A stretch of 64,000 nt of DNA, from positions 430,772-494,771 of the forward strand of contig NZ_JAFKCS010000001.1 of the NCBI RefSeq assembly GCF_017255015.1, given 5' to 3'. This document shows positions 44,472-54,226 of this stretch, one piece after another (position 1 is the stretch's first letter; each line of letters starts with the position of its first letter). The DNA comes from Bowmanella yangjiangensis. Lineage in GTDB: Bacteria > Pseudomonadota > Gammaproteobacteria > Enterobacterales > Alteromonadaceae. The notes below the pieces were generated by a model. That model worked only from the letters and a program-made list of their open reading frames with translations, made no database searches and was not told where the DNA came from. The position numbers and the translations under genes were made by a program.

Positions 44472-44475
44472 GGGC

Positions 44476-44895
44476 TTATCCAAACTTAGGGACTTCAATC
44501 ACAGTGATTTCACCATTGAGTAAATGGGTGATCTGCACTGTGATACTGTCGCTGTTACTGGTCAGGATCTGAATTTCATAATCGCCACTGACAAACACCG
44601 AGTCCTTATTAAACACGCTATCGTCAACGTCTTCACCAAAGGCTAAATCCGTTATTTCGCGCACCATTTTATTGATATATGCCCGTTCCAGGGATTCCTG
44701 AAATTTCTCCGCGTAACTGCGTTCTTCAATATGATCTTTGTGTTTGTTCTGAGCCTGAGCTTTACCCATTAACAGACTGCCGTTGAGGGGGTTACCCCCA
44801 AAGCTGGGATTGATTGGCGTGTATACCAGCTCGGTGGCGATACTGTGACTGGCAATCAGGCTAAGCGAGATTGCGGTTAAGGTGAATTTGTTCAT
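44476..44895 (-). CDS. csgF: Curli assembly factor CsgF
   Basis: The ~139-residue protein has a signal peptide (KFTLTAISLSLIASHSIA) directly followed by ELVYTPINPSFGGNPLNGS, the diagnostic CsgF segment that inserts into the CsgG channel. The rest includes the helix FQESLERAYINKMVREITDL and a C-terminal beta domain. It connects CsgG with the CsgB nucleator. The ATG at 44895 starts 4 bp after the csgE stop; the frame upstream overlaps csgE and lacks a signal. Confidence 0.95.
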   Translation of the reverse strand: MNKFTLTAISLSLIASHSIATELVYTPINPSFGGNPLNGSLLMGKAQAQNKHKDHIEERSYAEKFQESLERAYINKMVREITDLAFGEDVDDSVFNKDSVFVSGDYEIQILTSNSDSITVQITHLLNGEITVIEVPKFG

Positions 44896-44899
44896 TGGT

Positions 44900-45283
44900 T
44901 TACCATCCGTTGTCGGCCATATCCTGGCTGCTGCTGTCAAATCTGGCATTAGCCATGGCTTGCAGCAGGGCCAGCATGGCCTCTTCAACTTTGTCTTCCA
45001 TGGGAGACTGTCGCCGCCCCATGTAGGTGATATAGATAACCTGATTGTTCAACTGTACGGTGAGGCGAGTGCCAGCGCGCGGCACCACCTGCTCTTTAAC
45101 CACAACATTAAAGCTTTGGGTTTGTGGCACATCCTGCCAGAGCCGACTGAATTGCTGATAGAACTCCCGGCCAAAACGGCTGAAGGTGTTATCCAGCATC
45201 AAACCACCGAGTTCGACCTCGGCAAAGCTTGGTCTGGGCAAGCTGCAAAGCGCCAGTAGCAGTAAACATCTTGGCAAAAACAT
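44900..45283 (-). CDS. csgE: Curli secretion specificity factor CsgE
   Basis: The 127-residue periplasmic protein has a signal peptide (FLPRCLLLLALCSLPRPSFA) and the CsgE body: GGLMLDNTFSRFGREFYQQF near residue 26, SFNVVVKEQVVPRAGTRLTV near residue 57, QVIYITYMGRRQSPMEDKVE near residue 80. CsgE caps CsgG and delivers subunits. It is followed by csgF and csgG in one operon. Confidence 0.94.
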   Translation of the reverse strand: MFLPRCLLLLALCSLPRPSFAEVELGGLMLDNTFSRFGREFYQQFSRLWQDVPQTQSFNVVVKEQVVPRAGTRLTVQLNNQVIYITYMGRRQSPMEDKVEEAMLALLQAMANARFDSSSQDMADNGW

Positions 45284-45330
45284 AAAATGGCGGGCCGCCG
45301 AGAAAGCTGTTTGGCCCGCTCCTCCACGCG

Positions 45331-46848
45331 CTATTGCTGAACTATAGTGGCGGTGTTCCAGTCGCCCACCTGGGCAATACTGATACTGCCGCCATTGCTG
45401 ATCACGGCGCCTTCAACAATATTGCCATTGCCAACCTGACTGATGGATAACTGCACCGAGTCACCGCCTATTAGCATGGCGCTGCCACCTTCACCCACCA
45501 CCATGTTTTCATTGCCTTCCTGAAGGATGTCAATGAGGTGATTGCTGCCTTCAATCAACAAATCCAGTGCGTTCAGGTCGCCATTCTGGGCGATATCCAC
45601 CTGGTTGTTATTGCTGTTGAGCAGGGTGCTGATGTTGACTACGGCATCATTCATGTTGCCGTCCTGCATCAGGTTGATGTCGTTGTCATCCGTAGTGAGG
45701 CTGAAATCGGGGTAGGAGGCTTGCACCACCGCCACGTTTTCATCACCGCTTTGGTTGATGGTGACGTTATTGTCGTTGCCGTTGAAGTTGACCAAATGGC
45801 TTTGGTTCAGGTTACCATTTTGCATGGTGGTAAAGTCGTTGCCAGAGCCAATTACCCCCATATAGGCATCGTTGCCGGTGCCTATCTGCATCAGGTTAAA
45901 GTCATTGTCTTCACCAATCAATTCAAACTGGGCCACATTCATGTCGCCGGTTTGGTTGACCATCACGTCATTGTTATCGCCTGTGAATAAAGCCGAAGTG
46001 GCGCTGTTTTCATCGCCGTTTTGATCAATGCTGATGTCATTGCCGCTACCGAGAATTTCATCCAGGGAGACCGAGTTATATTCACCATCCTGGTCAATCT
46101 CGATATTATTATCCTCACCCTGCAGCAGGCTCAGTGTGAACTGGTTGCGCCGTCCGTCCTGCACTGTTTCCAGGTCGTTGCCATCGCCTTGCAGGTCGCG
46201 TACGCGGCTAACGTTCCAATAGCCATCCTGTTCTATATCTACGGTGTTGGCATCACCCGTCAGCGCATCTAAATGGGTTTCGTTCCATTCACCGGTTTGC
46301 AGTATGCTGATGTCATTGCCAGCGCCTTGCAGGTTCTTGACATAACCCCACTGACCACCTTCACCCTGGTCGATACTGATATGGTTGTCATTGCCTGTGA
46401 CAATAGCCTGGGCTTCGTTAGTAATGCCCAGATAGCCGATGTCTTCATTCTGGGTGATGTTCAGCTCATTACCGTCACCGGTGACCACTACTTCAGCGGC
46501 ATTTTCGTTACCCATCTGGCTGAGACTGAGGGAGTTTGCTTCACCGGTTAAGGTACTGACACTGAGGTTTTCGGTGCCAACCTGGGTTACCTCGGCTTGG
46601 TTGGCATCACCTTCTACCGTGAGGGCTAAGCCATTGACGTCACCTTCCTGGAACAAGCTAACGTTGTTGCCTTGGCTGGCCCCGCCGGTGGCGATTTGCG
46701 TAAGTTGAATAACGTTACCGACCGCGTCAGCAACGATGTCGGTTTTGGTCACGACATCGGTACTTTTGCTGTCATCGGCCATTGCCATCTGACTGGCCCC
46801 TAGGGTACTGAGAATGGCGCATGTTAGTAGGGTTTTTTGGATTTTCAC
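45331..46848 (-). CDS. csgA: Very long acidic curlin (CsgA-like major amyloid subunit)
   Basis: The ~505-residue secreted protein has a signal peptide and about 19 curlin repeats of roughly 22-25 residues, each of the form N-x-hydrophobic-x-hydrophobic-x-Q-x-G-x-x-N (e.g. GNDISIDQNGDEN, NNVTINQSGDENVA, GNDFTTMQNGNLN). E. coli CsgA has five repeats in 151 residues, so this one is over three times longer. It is strongly acidic, with Asp/Glu in most turns and almost no Lys/Arg after residue 60. The start is GTG at 46848 with GGAG six bases upstream. It lies 27 bp after the csgB stop and 47 bp before csgE. Confidence 0.93.
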   Translation of the reverse strand: MKIQKTLLTCAILSTLGASQMAMADDSKSTDVVTKTDIVADAVGNVIQLTQIATGGASQGNNVSLFQEGDVNGLALTVEGDANQAEVTQVGTENLSVSTLTGEANSLSLSQMGNENAAEVVVTGDGNELNITQNEDIGYLGITNEAQAIVTGNDNHISIDQGEGGQWGYVKNLQGAGNDISILQTGEWNETHLDALTGDANTVDIEQDGYWNVSRVRDLQGDGNDLETVQDGRRNQFTLSLLQGEDNNIEIDQDGEYNSVSLDEILGSGNDISIDQNGDENSATSALFTGDNNDVMVNQTGDMNVAQFELIGEDNDFNLMQIGTGNDAYMGVIGSGNDFTTMQNGNLNQSHLVNFNGNDNNVTINQSGDENVAVVQASYPDFSLTTDDNDINLMQDGNMNDAVVNISTLLNSNNNQVDIAQNGDLNALDLLIEGSNHLIDILQEGNENMVVGEGGSAMLIGGDSVQLSISQVGNGNIVEGAVISNGGSISIAQVGDWNTATIVQQ

Positions 46849-46875
46849 CTTATTCTCCAAATTGTTTTTCCGGGG

Positions 46876-47346
46876 TCAGCGTTGATAGACATTGACCACC
46901 ATGTTGCTTCCTATCTGGTGAACCCGAAACTGCTGCTCACCGCTCTGCCAGATATTGGCTGTGTTGGCATTGCCTTGTTGGATGACGTCCAGTTGATTGC
47001 CTTGCCCCCACTGCTGCGCGTTGACGGTGTTATCCGTTCCTTGCTGCAAAATGTTGGCGACATTACTGTCCCCCTGCTGCAGTAAGGCAACGTGGTTACC
47101 GCCATTAGCGCTCTGGCTGATTGTTGCGTTGTTGAAAATTCCGTATTGGCCAAGTACCAGGGTATTGGTCTGGTGTTGAACCGATGTCGATAGGCTGATT
47201 GACAGAGGAGAGTCCTGCAAATCAGTACCAGAGAGTAGATCCTGTGCGTGCACAATTGTGCTGAAAGCCAGCAAAAATGCCCCAAAGCCCAGACCTGGCG
47301 GCCTGAGTAGTTCCCTGAATGCATGGTTGTTTTTATTGGTTTTCAT
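46876..47346 (-). CDS. csgB: Curlin nucleator-like protein CsgB
   Basis: The 156-residue protein has a signal peptide (GLGFGAFLLAFSTIVHA-Q) and four to five curlin repeats: NTLVLGQYGIFNNATISQSA, NHVALLQQGDSNVANILQQG, NQLDVIQQGNANTANIWQSG, then FRVHQIGSNMVVNVYQR with a basic end as in CsgB. CsgB anchors to the cell and seeds CsgA polymerisation. It is the first gene of csgB-csgA-csgE-csgF-csgG; the candidate regulatory repeats lie upstream. Confidence 0.88.
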   Translation of the reverse strand: MKTNKNNHAFRELLRPPGLGFGAFLLAFSTIVHAQDLLSGTDLQDSPLSISLSTSVQHQTNTLVLGQYGIFNNATISQSANGGNHVALLQQGDSNVANILQQGTDNTVNAQQWGQGNQLDVIQQGNANTANIWQSGEQQFRVHQIGSNMVVNVYQR

Positions 47347-47423
47347 GTTGTAGTGCTACTAACTTGATACGTTCGCCAGTCCACTCTAGGGGGTTTACCA
47401 GAGGATGAATATCACCAAAAAAG

Positions 47424-47584
47424 CTTAACTTTTGTGCACCGCTCGCTGCCTTCGTTTGCACCCCTGCTAATGGGTTTTCTCATCTCGTCAACCAGTTAAT
47501 CTCATACAAAAGTGCTAGAGAAGAATTCATGCATAAGTACTAGTTATGTGTGAAAAGAATGAGGTAACTCATGCAAAAGTCGTG
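47424..47584. promoter_or_regulatory. Repeated CATGCAAAAGT-type motif upstream of csgB
   Basis: Three plus-strand copies, TCATACAAAAGTGCTAG (47502), TCATGCATAAGTACTAG (47527) and TCATGCAAAAGTCGTG (47569), and one inverted related copy (CTTAACTTTTGTGCA, 47424-47438). They lie 80-240 bp upstream of csgB in the 379-bp gap before the subtilase gene, which holds no other gene. Candidate CsgD-binding sites by position; the AAAAGTG core resembles the reported enterobacterial CsgD consensus as I recall it. Confidence 0.5.
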
Positions 47585-47725
47585 TTTTTGCCGGTTTAAC
47601 TGGCACCTCGTGTTTGACTCTGCTAATTCTGGAAGCGTTGCGAAAATTCCCGATAGTGACATGGAGAATCCTTCAGGCGCCGGCGTAAGCCGGTTTTAAG
47701 GAAAAAGCTAAGATGGATTCCAACC

Positions 47726-50212
47726 ATGAAATACAAACTTTCTGCTCTTTCATTGGCACTTTTGCCAATGTTGGCCAACGCCTCTGTGGATATTCAACAG
47801 GTATCAGGTTATGCGCCGGATTCACTGATTGTGGTTTACAAGGAAAAGGCCAGTCTGGCCGATCGCCGTGCCGTACGAGGCTTGGTGGCCGCCACTATCA
47901 GTGACAGTAATCTGGACGAGGTCGACGACAGATTTAAACATTTGCTGGCCGGTCGCATGGCCAAGTTTGATCTACGCGGCATGTCTGTAAAGGTCGCGCT
48001 GGAAAAGCTGGAGAAGCATCCGGCGGTCAGCTATGCACAGCCCAACTACAAAGTTCGCGCCTTAGGTGTACCTGACGATGGACGCTTTAGTGAGCTATGG
48101 GGTCTGCATAATGAGGGACAAACCGGGGGCACCCCCGATGCCGATATTGATGCGCCTGAAGCCTGGGATATTTCAACCGGCAGTCGCGATGTTATTGTTG
48201 GCGTCATTGATACCGGTGTGGATTATTCGCACCCGGATCTGGTTGCCAATATGTGGAGTAACCCCGGCGAAATTCCAGGCGATGGTATAGATAATGATGG
48301 CAATGGCTACATAGACGATGTCCATGGGATTAACAGTATTTTGGACAACGGCGACCCTATGGACGACCATGGCCACGGTTCCCATGTCGCTGGTACTGTG
48401 GGGGCCGAGGGTAACAATAGTGTCGGTGTGGTCGGGGTTAACCATCAGGTATCACTGGTGGGATGTAAATTCCTCGCTGCAGACGGTTTTGGTAGTACCG
48501 CCGATGCGATTCAGTGCGTTGACTATTTTGTCGCACTAAAAAATGCCGGCCACAATGTGCGGGTGCTAAATAATAGCTGGGGCGGCGGTCCTGAAGAGCA
48601 GGCCCTACGCGATGCCATTACGGCTTCAGAACAGGCGGATATCTTGTTTGTGGCGGCGGCCGGAAATGATACCAGCAACAATGATGTTAGCCCTCACTAT
48701 CCTTCCAATTACGAGCATGAATCGATTTTGTCGGTTGCCAGCACCAACCACAATGACGGGATTTCGTGGTTCTCAAACTGGGGCTTGACCAGCGTCGACC
48801 TGGCTGCGCCAGGCTCTGACATTCTTTCCACTGTGCCGGGTGGCTATGGCAGTGCGTCGGGTACATCAATGGCGTCTCCCCATGTTGCCGGGGCGGCTGC
48901 ATTGGTACTGGCGGTGAACCCAGGTCTGAGCGCGCTGGAAGTGAAACAACTGCTGATGGACAGCGGTGATGATAATGCCGATATGCAAGGAAAGATTGTC
49001 TCCGGCAAGCGTCTGAATCTGTTAAATGCGGTGGAAGCCGCCGATCCGGCACCGGGATTCCGTTTGTCTGTATCACCGCGCAGTACCACCGTAACCGCAG
49101 GGCAGACGGCCAGCTACGAGTTCAGCGTGAGCTCTGTAGCTGACTGGGATGGCAGTGTGACGCTCAGCCTGGACTCGCCGTTGGCGGGAGCAAGCTTATC
49201 GGCCAGCACGGTATCACCGGGTGATACCTTTATGCTGGATGTCGCCACAACGGCTGAAACCCAATGGGGCAACTACGAGTTCAGTGTAACCGGTAACAGC
49301 GGCGAGCTGGAGAAAAGCCAGGTGGTCGCTTTGACCGTATTGCCGCAGGGACTGACAGAATTCACCTACACCAATGAAGACGCCCAGCCTATCCCTGATA
49401 ACGATGCTGCTGGCATTACCTCGGTGATCAGTATTCCAGACGACATCACCGTGTTTGGAACTGATGCTTATGTGAATATCACCCATACCTGGTCAGGTGA
49501 TTTAGTCGTAAAACTTACCTCGCCAGCGGGCACCGAAGCGGTGTTGCATAATCGTACCGGTAGTGGTGAGGATGATATTGACCGCAACTTCCCCCTGGAT
49601 GTGTTTAATGGTGAAGTGGCAACCGGTGACTGGACTCTGAGCGTGTCAGATAATGCGTCCAGAGATGTGGGGACCCTGAATCAATGGTCGCTGACCATCA
49701 CCGGCATTGGTGAAGTACTGCCGGCTCCGCCGCAGGCTGCCTTCAGTGCCGAGAGTAACGGTTTGCAGGTGAGTTTCACTGACGCCAGCACAGATAGCAA
49801 CAATGATATTGTCAGTTGGAGCTGGGATTTTGGCGACGGTAACAGCAGCGACGCACAAAACCCTGTGCATCTGTACGGTGCTTCCGGTACTTATCAAGTC
49901 ACCCTGACAGTGACAGACAGTGAAGGGCAGACCGACAGCCACAGTATGGAAGTCACTGTGTCTGATAGCGAGATTAGTCTGGAAGTCGAGCGGGCTTATC
50001 TGACCGGACTTGGCTATTTGCGGGTTGATTTGGCCTATAGTGGTTCACCGGCAGCGCAGGTGGATATTTACCGCAATGGCGTGAAAATCGCTACGGTCGA
50101 CAACACCGGTGTTTACCGTGACCGCGAGCGTCGCGTTGTGGGTACGCAGTTTGTGTATCAGGTCTGTGATGCCAGTGATACCTGCTCAGATGAAGTGAGC
50201 GTTAGCTTCTGA
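47726..50212 (+). CDS. Secreted subtilisin-like serine protease with P-domain and PKD domain
   Basis: The 828-residue extracellular protease has a signal peptide (KYKLSALSLALLPMLANA) and an inhibitor I9-type propeptide (about 20-115). The S8 catalytic domain (about 125-435) has Asp in GVIDTGVDYSHPDL, His in DDHGHGSHVAGTVGA, Asn in FVAAAGND and Ser in SGTSMASPHVAGAAAL. A beta-sandwich linker follows, then a P/homoB domain (about 550-650, THTWSGDLVVKLTSPAGTEA), a PKD domain (about 665-750, WSWDFGDGNSSDAQNPVHLY) and a C-terminal FN3-like module with a Cys pair. The ATG at 47726 has a weak ribosome site. Divergent from csgB; a role in curli matrix turnover is possible but unproven. Confidence 0.94.
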   Translation: MKYKLSALSLALLPMLANASVDIQQVSGYAPDSLIVVYKEKASLADRRAVRGLVAATISDSNLDEVDDRFKHLLAGRMAKFDLRGMSVKVALEKLEKHPAVSYAQPNYKVRALGVPDDGRFSELWGLHNEGQTGGTPDADIDAPEAWDISTGSRDVIVGVIDTGVDYSHPDLVANMWSNPGEIPGDGIDNDGNGYIDDVHGINSILDNGDPMDDHGHGSHVAGTVGAEGNNSVGVVGVNHQVSLVGCKFLAADGFGSTADAIQCVDYFVALKNAGHNVRVLNNSWGGGPEEQALRDAITASEQADILFVAAAGNDTSNNDVSPHYPSNYEHESILSVASTNHNDGISWFSNWGLTSVDLAAPGSDILSTVPGGYGSASGTSMASPHVAGAAALVLAVNPGLSALEVKQLLMDSGDDNADMQGKIVSGKRLNLLNAVEAADPAPGFRLSVSPRSTTVTAGQTASYEFSVSSVADWDGSVTLSLDSPLAGASLSASTVSPGDTFMLDVATTAETQWGNYEFSVTGNSGELEKSQVVALTVLPQGLTEFTYTNEDAQPIPDNDAAGITSVISIPDDITVFGTDAYVNITHTWSGDLVVKLTSPAGTEAVLHNRTGSGEDDIDRNFPLDVFNGEVATGDWTLSVSDNASRDVGTLNQWSLTITGIGEVLPAPPQAAFSAESNGLQVSFTDASTDSNNDIVSWSWDFGDGNSSDAQNPVHLYGASGTYQVTLTVTDSEGQTDSHSMEVTVSDSEISLEVERAYLTGLGYLRVDLAYSGSPAAQVDIYRNGVKIATVDNTGVYRDRERRVVGTQFVYQVCDASDTCSDEVSVSF

Positions 50213-50230
50213 ATCTGATGTCATCACCTT

Positions 50231-50260
50231 AAGCCGCCGCTTGGCGGCTTTTCTATTTTT
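50231..50260 (+). terminator. Intrinsic terminator after the subtilase gene
   Basis: AAGCCGCC, loop GCTT, GGCGGCTT (50231-50250), then TTCTATTTTT. Confidence 0.9.
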
Positions 50261-50308
50261 ACCGGCTGTGTGAGTATGCGCTGATGACCACCAAAAAGGA
50301 TAAGCAGC

Positions 50309-50806
50309 ATGCCATTAGTTCCTGCTACACAAGCGCATTTGACCACTATGATGGCCTGGTTTGACAGCCAGGTCAGCCTGATGACCTGGGGTGGGCCGGG
50401 TATGACCTTTCCTTTTGATTTGGCGCTTTTCAGCCGGGATGTACGGTTGGCGGAACTGCCCAGTTGGGCTTTGGTCGCAGCGAATGGCGATTTACAGGGG
50501 TTTGGCCAGTACTATTTACGTGAAGGGCGTTGTCACCTGGGGCGGTTAGTCATTAGCCCTGCCTATCGTGGCAGAGGGCTGGCTAAGCTGTTAGTGCGGG
50601 AATTGGTCAGGTTGGGGAGCCGCGCTTTGCAGGTCGGCGAAGTGTCTTTGTTTGTTCTGGCAGACAATACCACAGCGCGCCGATGCTATGAGGCGCTGGG
50701 CTTTGCATATGTCGAGTATCCGGGTCCATCCATCGGTATTAATAACTGCCTTTACATGGTTGCCAGGGCAGACCATATTTTGGGGACAGACAGCCCGAAA
50801 AGGTAA
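50309..50806 (+). CDS. GNAT-family N-acetyltransferase
   Basis: The 165-residue enzyme transfers an acetyl group from acetyl-CoA to an amine. The acetyl-CoA binding motif A is LGRLVISPAYRGRGLAKLLV near residue 74 (R-G-x-G-L/A). VSLFVLADNTTARRCYEALG near residue 113 is motif B with the usual N..A..YE..GF. AAAAAGGATAAG lies upstream of the ATG. The substrate is unknown. It is followed after 5 bp by the DsbA-like gene. Confidence 0.9.
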   Translation: MPLVPATQAHLTTMMAWFDSQVSLMTWGGPGMTFPFDLALFSRDVRLAELPSWALVAANGDLQGFGQYYLREGRCHLGRLVISPAYRGRGLAKLLVRELVRLGSRALQVGEVSLFVLADNTTARRCYEALGFAYVEYPGPSIGINNCLYMVARADHILGTDSPKR

Positions 50807-50811
50807 ATGGA

Positions 50812-51405
50812 ATGACCCCTGTGGATTTCTGGTTTGATTTTGCCAGTACCTATAGCTATCCCGCTGTGATGCGCATTGAAGCGCTCGCCGCAGAGCACAA
50901 TATCACCGTCCGTTGGCACGCATTTTTGCTTGGCCCGATTTTTAAAGCTCAGGGCTGGCAGGACTCGCCGTTTAATTTATTTACTGCCAAAGGCAACTAT
51001 ATGTGGCGTGACATAGAGCGGCTGTGTGCGCGTCATGCATTGCCTTACTTTAAACCATCCCGTTTTCCGCAAAATAGCGTTCTTGCCGCTCGCATTGCCT
51101 GTTGGTATGAAGACGCACAGTGGCTCAGCGGTTTTGTTACTGCAGTATTTCAAAGCAATTTTGTGCAGGACAAGAATATTGCCGATCCCGAGGTAGTCAG
51201 TCAGATCCTGAGTGGCTTGGGATTGGATGCCGAAGCGATCATCGCACAGGCGCAAAGCCCGGAAAGCAAGGCCAAGTTGCAAGTGGTGAATCAGCAAGCG
51301 GTGCGCCAGGGCATATTTGGCGCACCATTCTTTATGGTGGGGCAGGAGCCGTTCTGGGGACAGGATAACCTGGAGCTGGCCCTGCAAACCGCAGGGCAAG
51401 GTTAA
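50812..51405 (+). CDS. DsbA-family 2-hydroxychromene-2-carboxylate isomerase-like protein
   Basis: The 197-residue protein has a thioredoxin-like fold with a helical insert and no signal peptide. WFDFASTYSYPAVMRIEALA near residue 7 shows the kappa-class GST/HCCA isomerase motif with Ser in place of the DsbA Cys-x-x-Cys. GIFGAPFFMVGQEPFWGQDN near residue 166 carries the cis-Pro loop and the WGQDR-like end typical of the group. Such enzymes use glutathione in aromatic degradation or other isomerisations. The role here is unknown. Convergent with the GH63 gene. Confidence 0.9.
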   Translation: MTPVDFWFDFASTYSYPAVMRIEALAAEHNITVRWHAFLLGPIFKAQGWQDSPFNLFTAKGNYMWRDIERLCARHALPYFKPSRFPQNSVLAARIACWYEDAQWLSGFVTAVFQSNFVQDKNIADPEVVSQILSGLGLDAEAIIAQAQSPESKAKLQVVNQQAVRQGIFGAPFFMVGQEPFWGQDNLELALQTAGQG

Positions 51406-51412
51406 CCCCTGG

Positions 51413-53908
<2,496 letters not shown>

Positions 53909-53951
53909 CTATCGAGAGAGGAAGGGTAGCTGGACTTATTCTTGATATTTC

Positions 53952-53968
53952 TTTTTATACTATAAATA
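53952..53968. promoter_or_regulatory. AT-rich palindromic operator, copy 1 (GH63 promoter)
   Basis: TTTTTATA-C-TATAAATA, a 17-bp dyad with one mismatch to the perfect form at 54106. It lies 77-93 bp upstream of the GH63 start. Confidence 0.6.
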
Positions 53969-54105
53969 ATGCAATATGAAAATTCATCCTGTTTGTCGAT
54001 GGCTTGTATCGCCTTTGTGCATGGGCTTTCACGGCAAAGGGTGTCTCGCTCAAATGAATTTGCATGAAATTTCTTCTGTTAATTGTTTGTAAAATGAAAT
54101 TGAGT

Positions 54106-54122
54106 TATTTATATTATAAATA
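54106..54122. promoter_or_regulatory. AT-rich palindromic operator, copy 2 (receptor promoter)
   Basis: TATTTATA-T-TATAAATA: perfect 8-bp arms around one central base, 105 bp upstream of the receptor ATG. The gap 53876-54226 holds only this and copy 1. Confidence 0.7.
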
Positions 54123-54226
54123 GTTTTAATGTGATGGTATTGTTACTGACGTAGCATCGATGTCCTTCTTCCACATGAAACTGAACAACAACAAACTTGG
54201 ACTCATTTAAAGCACGAGGTATAAGC

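Noticed and set aside
45538..45990. Plus-strand frame rich in Val/Ile opposite csgA
   Set aside because: Regular Val/Ile/His periodicity is the reverse image of the curlin repeat codons.
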